A DNA stretch of 7,714 bases, taken from contig WFOJ01000150.1 in NCBI GenBank assembly GCA_015488125.1, positions 1 to 7,714 on the forward strand, read 5' to 3'. This DNA comes from Mariprofundaceae bacterium (lineage in GTDB: Bacteria > Pseudomonadota > Zetaproteobacteria > Mariprofundales > Mariprofundaceae). The notes under the pieces are model-generated. The model saw nothing but the letters and a program-made list of their open reading frames with translations, searched no databases and was not told the origin of the DNA. The translations under genes were made by a program, and so were the position numbers. The stretch's first letter is position 1; each line of letters starts with the position of its first letter. Of this stretch, positions 6,157-7,714 are shown one piece after another.

Positions 6157-6321
6157 CAGGAGTCTGTCGGGCTTTGGCAATCGTCACGAGAAATAGCGGG
6201 ATTGAGTCAAATATACGACCTGTTGGCGGCGAATAGCAGCGCTATTTAACAAAAACAGGACGAATATTTGGCCAATATCCGGTTGTTCGTAGTCGCTTTG
6301 TCAACGCCCGGCAAACGCCTG
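6157..6321 (-). repeat. MITE-like palindromic element, copy B (inverted)
   Basis: The second copy of the element at 5084-5248, in inverse orientation. On the plus strand it opens with CAGGAGTCTGTCGGGCTTTG (6157-6176). Its centre is at 6239, in AATAGC-AGC-GCTATT, exactly the midpoint of the core 6168-6310; the two arms pair at 42 of 71 positions without gaps. The right terminus is eroded but recognisable: the reverse complement of 6301-6321 matches the copy A left terminus (5084-5104) at 16 of 21 positions. This terminus overlaps the last seven codons of oleD, stop included. The element fills most of the 168 bases between the convergent ompA-like gene and oleD. Its long hairpin could end transcription from both sides, which is inference. 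No target-site duplication was recognised. Confidence 0.8.
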
Positions 6322-7314
6322 ATGATGCGTTTGCAGCCAGTGTTGCAGGCGTTGCAGACCTTCATCCAGCGAGATGCGCGGCTGGTAGCCAAGGTCGCGA
6401 CGGGCGGCGCTGATGTCAAACCAGTGGGCGGTGGACATTTCTTTGGCGACGAAGCGGGTGATCGGCGGCTCTGCGGTGATGTTTAGCAGGCGGTAAACCG
6501 TTTCCAGTGCTGTACCGGCAGCTACCGCCAGCGGCACGGGGATGCTGCGTGATACCGGCGCTTCACCGGCGGCGGCAAGCATGCGGTTGACCATATCCCA
6601 CAGGGGGACGGGTTCGTCATTGGAGATGAAATAGGCTTTGCCTGCCGGCCGACTGCCGGGATTGAGCCGCCTGGCGGCCAGCACATGGGCTTCAGCGGCG
6701 TTATCGACATACACGGTATCAACCAGGCACTGGCGCTGACCAATGCGCCACAAGCGTCCCTGCCGGGCGCGGGAGACAAGGCGTGGCAACAGATGATGGT
6801 CGCCCGGCCCCCAGATCAGGTGCGGCCGCAGGGCCACAGTTGCCAGCTGCCCGTCATTGGCGGTGAGTACCATGCGTTCAGCCTCGGCCTTGGTGCGCGG
6901 GTAGGCGGCGTAAAAGGTGGAAGGATAGGGGATGGATTCATCCGCGCCTTCAATATCTTCCTCACCAAAAACAACGCTGGGCGAACTGGTATAAACCAGC
7001 CGTTGAATGCCAAGCTCCCGGCAGCAGCGAATGACGTTGGCCGTGCCTTGCACATTGATACGGTGGTAATCGGCTTCATCACCCCAGATGCCTGCTCTGG
7101 CGGCGACGTGAAAAACCGTATCGCAACCTGCTGCTGCCTGACGCAGGCTGTCGATGTCGGCAAGGTCAAGCTGATGATGCGCAACCCCAAGCTTTGTCAA
7201 CGCCGGATGCGCCTGCCGTGAGCAGGAAACTACCGTCACCTGCTGCGCTCGTAGCTGGCGCACAATGGCCTGGCCGAGAAAGCCGCCACCGCCTGTGACC
7301 AATACCTTGTTCAT
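6301..7314 (-). CDS. oleD: 2-alkyl-3-oxoalkanoate reductase OleD (olefin biosynthesis)
   Basis: A 337-residue NAD(P)-dependent short-chain dehydrogenase of the extended 3-beta-HSD/epimerase type. OleD reduces the 2-alkyl-3-oxoacid made by OleA to the 2-alkyl-3-hydroxyacid used by OleC in long-chain olefin synthesis. The Rossmann motif is TGGGGFLG (7-14). FHVAARAGIWG (68-78), INVQGT (86-91) and LVYTSSPSVVFG (106-117) are typical of OleD. The catalytic set is Ser110/Ser111, Tyr138 and Lys142 (YPRTK). The ATG at 7314 is chosen because MNKVLVTGG is the expected N-terminus and because it overlaps the oleC stop in ATGA; an ATG at 7335 would add seven unconserved residues. No clear Shine-Dalgarno is present, so coupling to oleC is likely. 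The last residues QAFAGR and the stop lie in the repeat element. A sterol or sugar epimerase is less likely given the oleC neighbour. Confidence 0.9.
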   Translation of the reverse strand: MNKVLVTGGGGFLGQAIVRQLRAQQVTVVSCSRQAHPALTKLGVAHHQLDLADIDSLRQAAAGCDTVFHVAARAGIWGDEADYHRINVQGTANVIRCCRELGIQRLVYTSSPSVVFGEEDIEGADESIPYPSTFYAAYPRTKAEAERMVLTANDGQLATVALRPHLIWGPGDHHLLPRLVSRARQGRLWRIGQRQCLVDTVYVDNAAEAHVLAARRLNPGSRPAGKAYFISNDEPVPLWDMVNRMLAAAGEAPVSRSIPVPLAVAAGTALETVYRLLNITAEPPITRFVAKEMSTAHWFDISAARRDLGYQPRISLDEGLQRLQHWLQTHHQAFAGR

Positions 7315-7714
7315 GGCAGCACGTGATCGGCCCACACAGCCAGCTTCTCGCGGAAAATTTTGGCATTATGGCGAATATCGACGGGAAAACCGGGATGAAA
7401 GAGTATGGTGTCGATGGACTGCGTGATCGCATGTTCAGCCGCCAGCGCCAGCAGTTCACGGCGTATGCGATAATGCTCGCCACGGTCGGCAGGCTGCCGC
7501 AATTCCACGCACATCACCGGCACTGTTTTGTTGTGCCGCTGAATACCCACCAGCGCCGAGCGAAACACATCGGGATGGGTATTGATAATGCCTTCACAAG
7601 GAATGGTGAACAGCACAGCATCATCGGTGACCACGCGATGCGACTTGCGACCGCAAAACCAGATTCTGCCCTGTGCATCGCGATAGCCAAGGTCGCCCAT
7701 GCGATGCCAGAAGC
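7311..7714 (-). CDS. oleC: Olefin beta-lactone synthetase OleC, C-terminal 133 residues (cut by window edge)
   Basis: The C-terminal end of an adenylate-forming enzyme. OleC activates the 2-alkyl-3-hydroxyacid with ATP and closes it to a beta-lactone, which OleB then decarboxylates to a cis-olefin. The frame is open to the right edge. The visible part begins FWHRMGDLGYRD, the conserved Asp/Gly motif before the hinge, followed by IWFCGRKSHRV, the hinge region. The C-terminal lid carries HNAKIFREKLAVWA near the end; Lys in NAKI is the expected catalytic lysine. The form FCGRKSH and the ending are characteristic of OleC rather than general acyl-CoA ligases, where GRxxD is usual. It is translationally coupled to oleD (ATGA overlap). 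About three quarters of the protein lies beyond the window. Confidence 0.88.
   Translation of the reverse strand, partial: FWHRMGDLGYRDAQGRIWFCGRKSHRVVTDDAVLFTIPCEGIINTHPDVFRSALVGIQRHNKTVPVMCVELRQPADRGEHYRIRRELLALAAEHAITQSIDTILFHPGFPVDIRHNAKIFREKLAVWADHVLP

Noticed and set aside
1..7714. CRISPR array, IS transposase, prophage or toxin-antitoxin system
   Set aside because: No spaced short direct repeats, no transposase or integrase frames and no toxin-antitoxin pair were seen on either strand.

Overview
The window reads as ordinary chromosomal DNA of a proteobacterium, most probably a gammaproteobacterium. Three things suggest this: the conserved gene order miaB-ybeZ-ybeY-ybeX, the family-typical protein sequences, and a tRNA-Glu very close to the E. 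coli one. No phage, plasmid, IS transposase or CRISPR array is visible. Identification rests on motifs and gene order read by eye; no database was searched.

Left part (1-4791, all on the minus strand, so transcribed right to left). A tightly packed RNA-maintenance operon runs from miaB (tRNA methylthiotransferase) through ybeZ (PhoH-like ATPase) and ybeY (rRNA-processing endoribonuclease) to ybeX/corC (CBS-domain protein). The junctions overlap by 4, 1 and 4 bases, which suggests translational coupling. After a 152-base gap comes the start of a glutamine-dependent NAD+ synthetase (nadE), cut by the window edge. In E. coli this operon continues into lnt; here nadE holds that position.

Middle (4792-6300). 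A tRNA-Glu gene with anticodon CTC lies upstream of miaB on the same strand. It has a stable-RNA-type promoter with a GC-rich discriminator. Next, on the plus strand, is a secreted OmpA-family protein with an N-terminal beta-sandwich-like domain and a C-terminal peptidoglycan-binding domain. It is flanked by two inverted copies of a roughly 165-bp, near-palindromic, MITE-like element. Their 143-bp cores match at 120 of 143 positions without gaps, and each copy folds about its exact midpoint.

Right part (6301-7714, minus strand). The end of an olefin-biosynthesis operon: the C-terminal part of oleC (beta-lactone synthetase) overlapping oleD (2-alkyl-3-oxoalkanoate reductase). oleA and oleB are expected beyond the right edge. 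The stop codon and last six residues of oleD lie in the outer end of the second repeat copy.

The most unusual signal is the repeat pair around the ompA-like gene: one copy abuts its ribosome binding site, and the other lies between it and oleD and forms the end of oleD.
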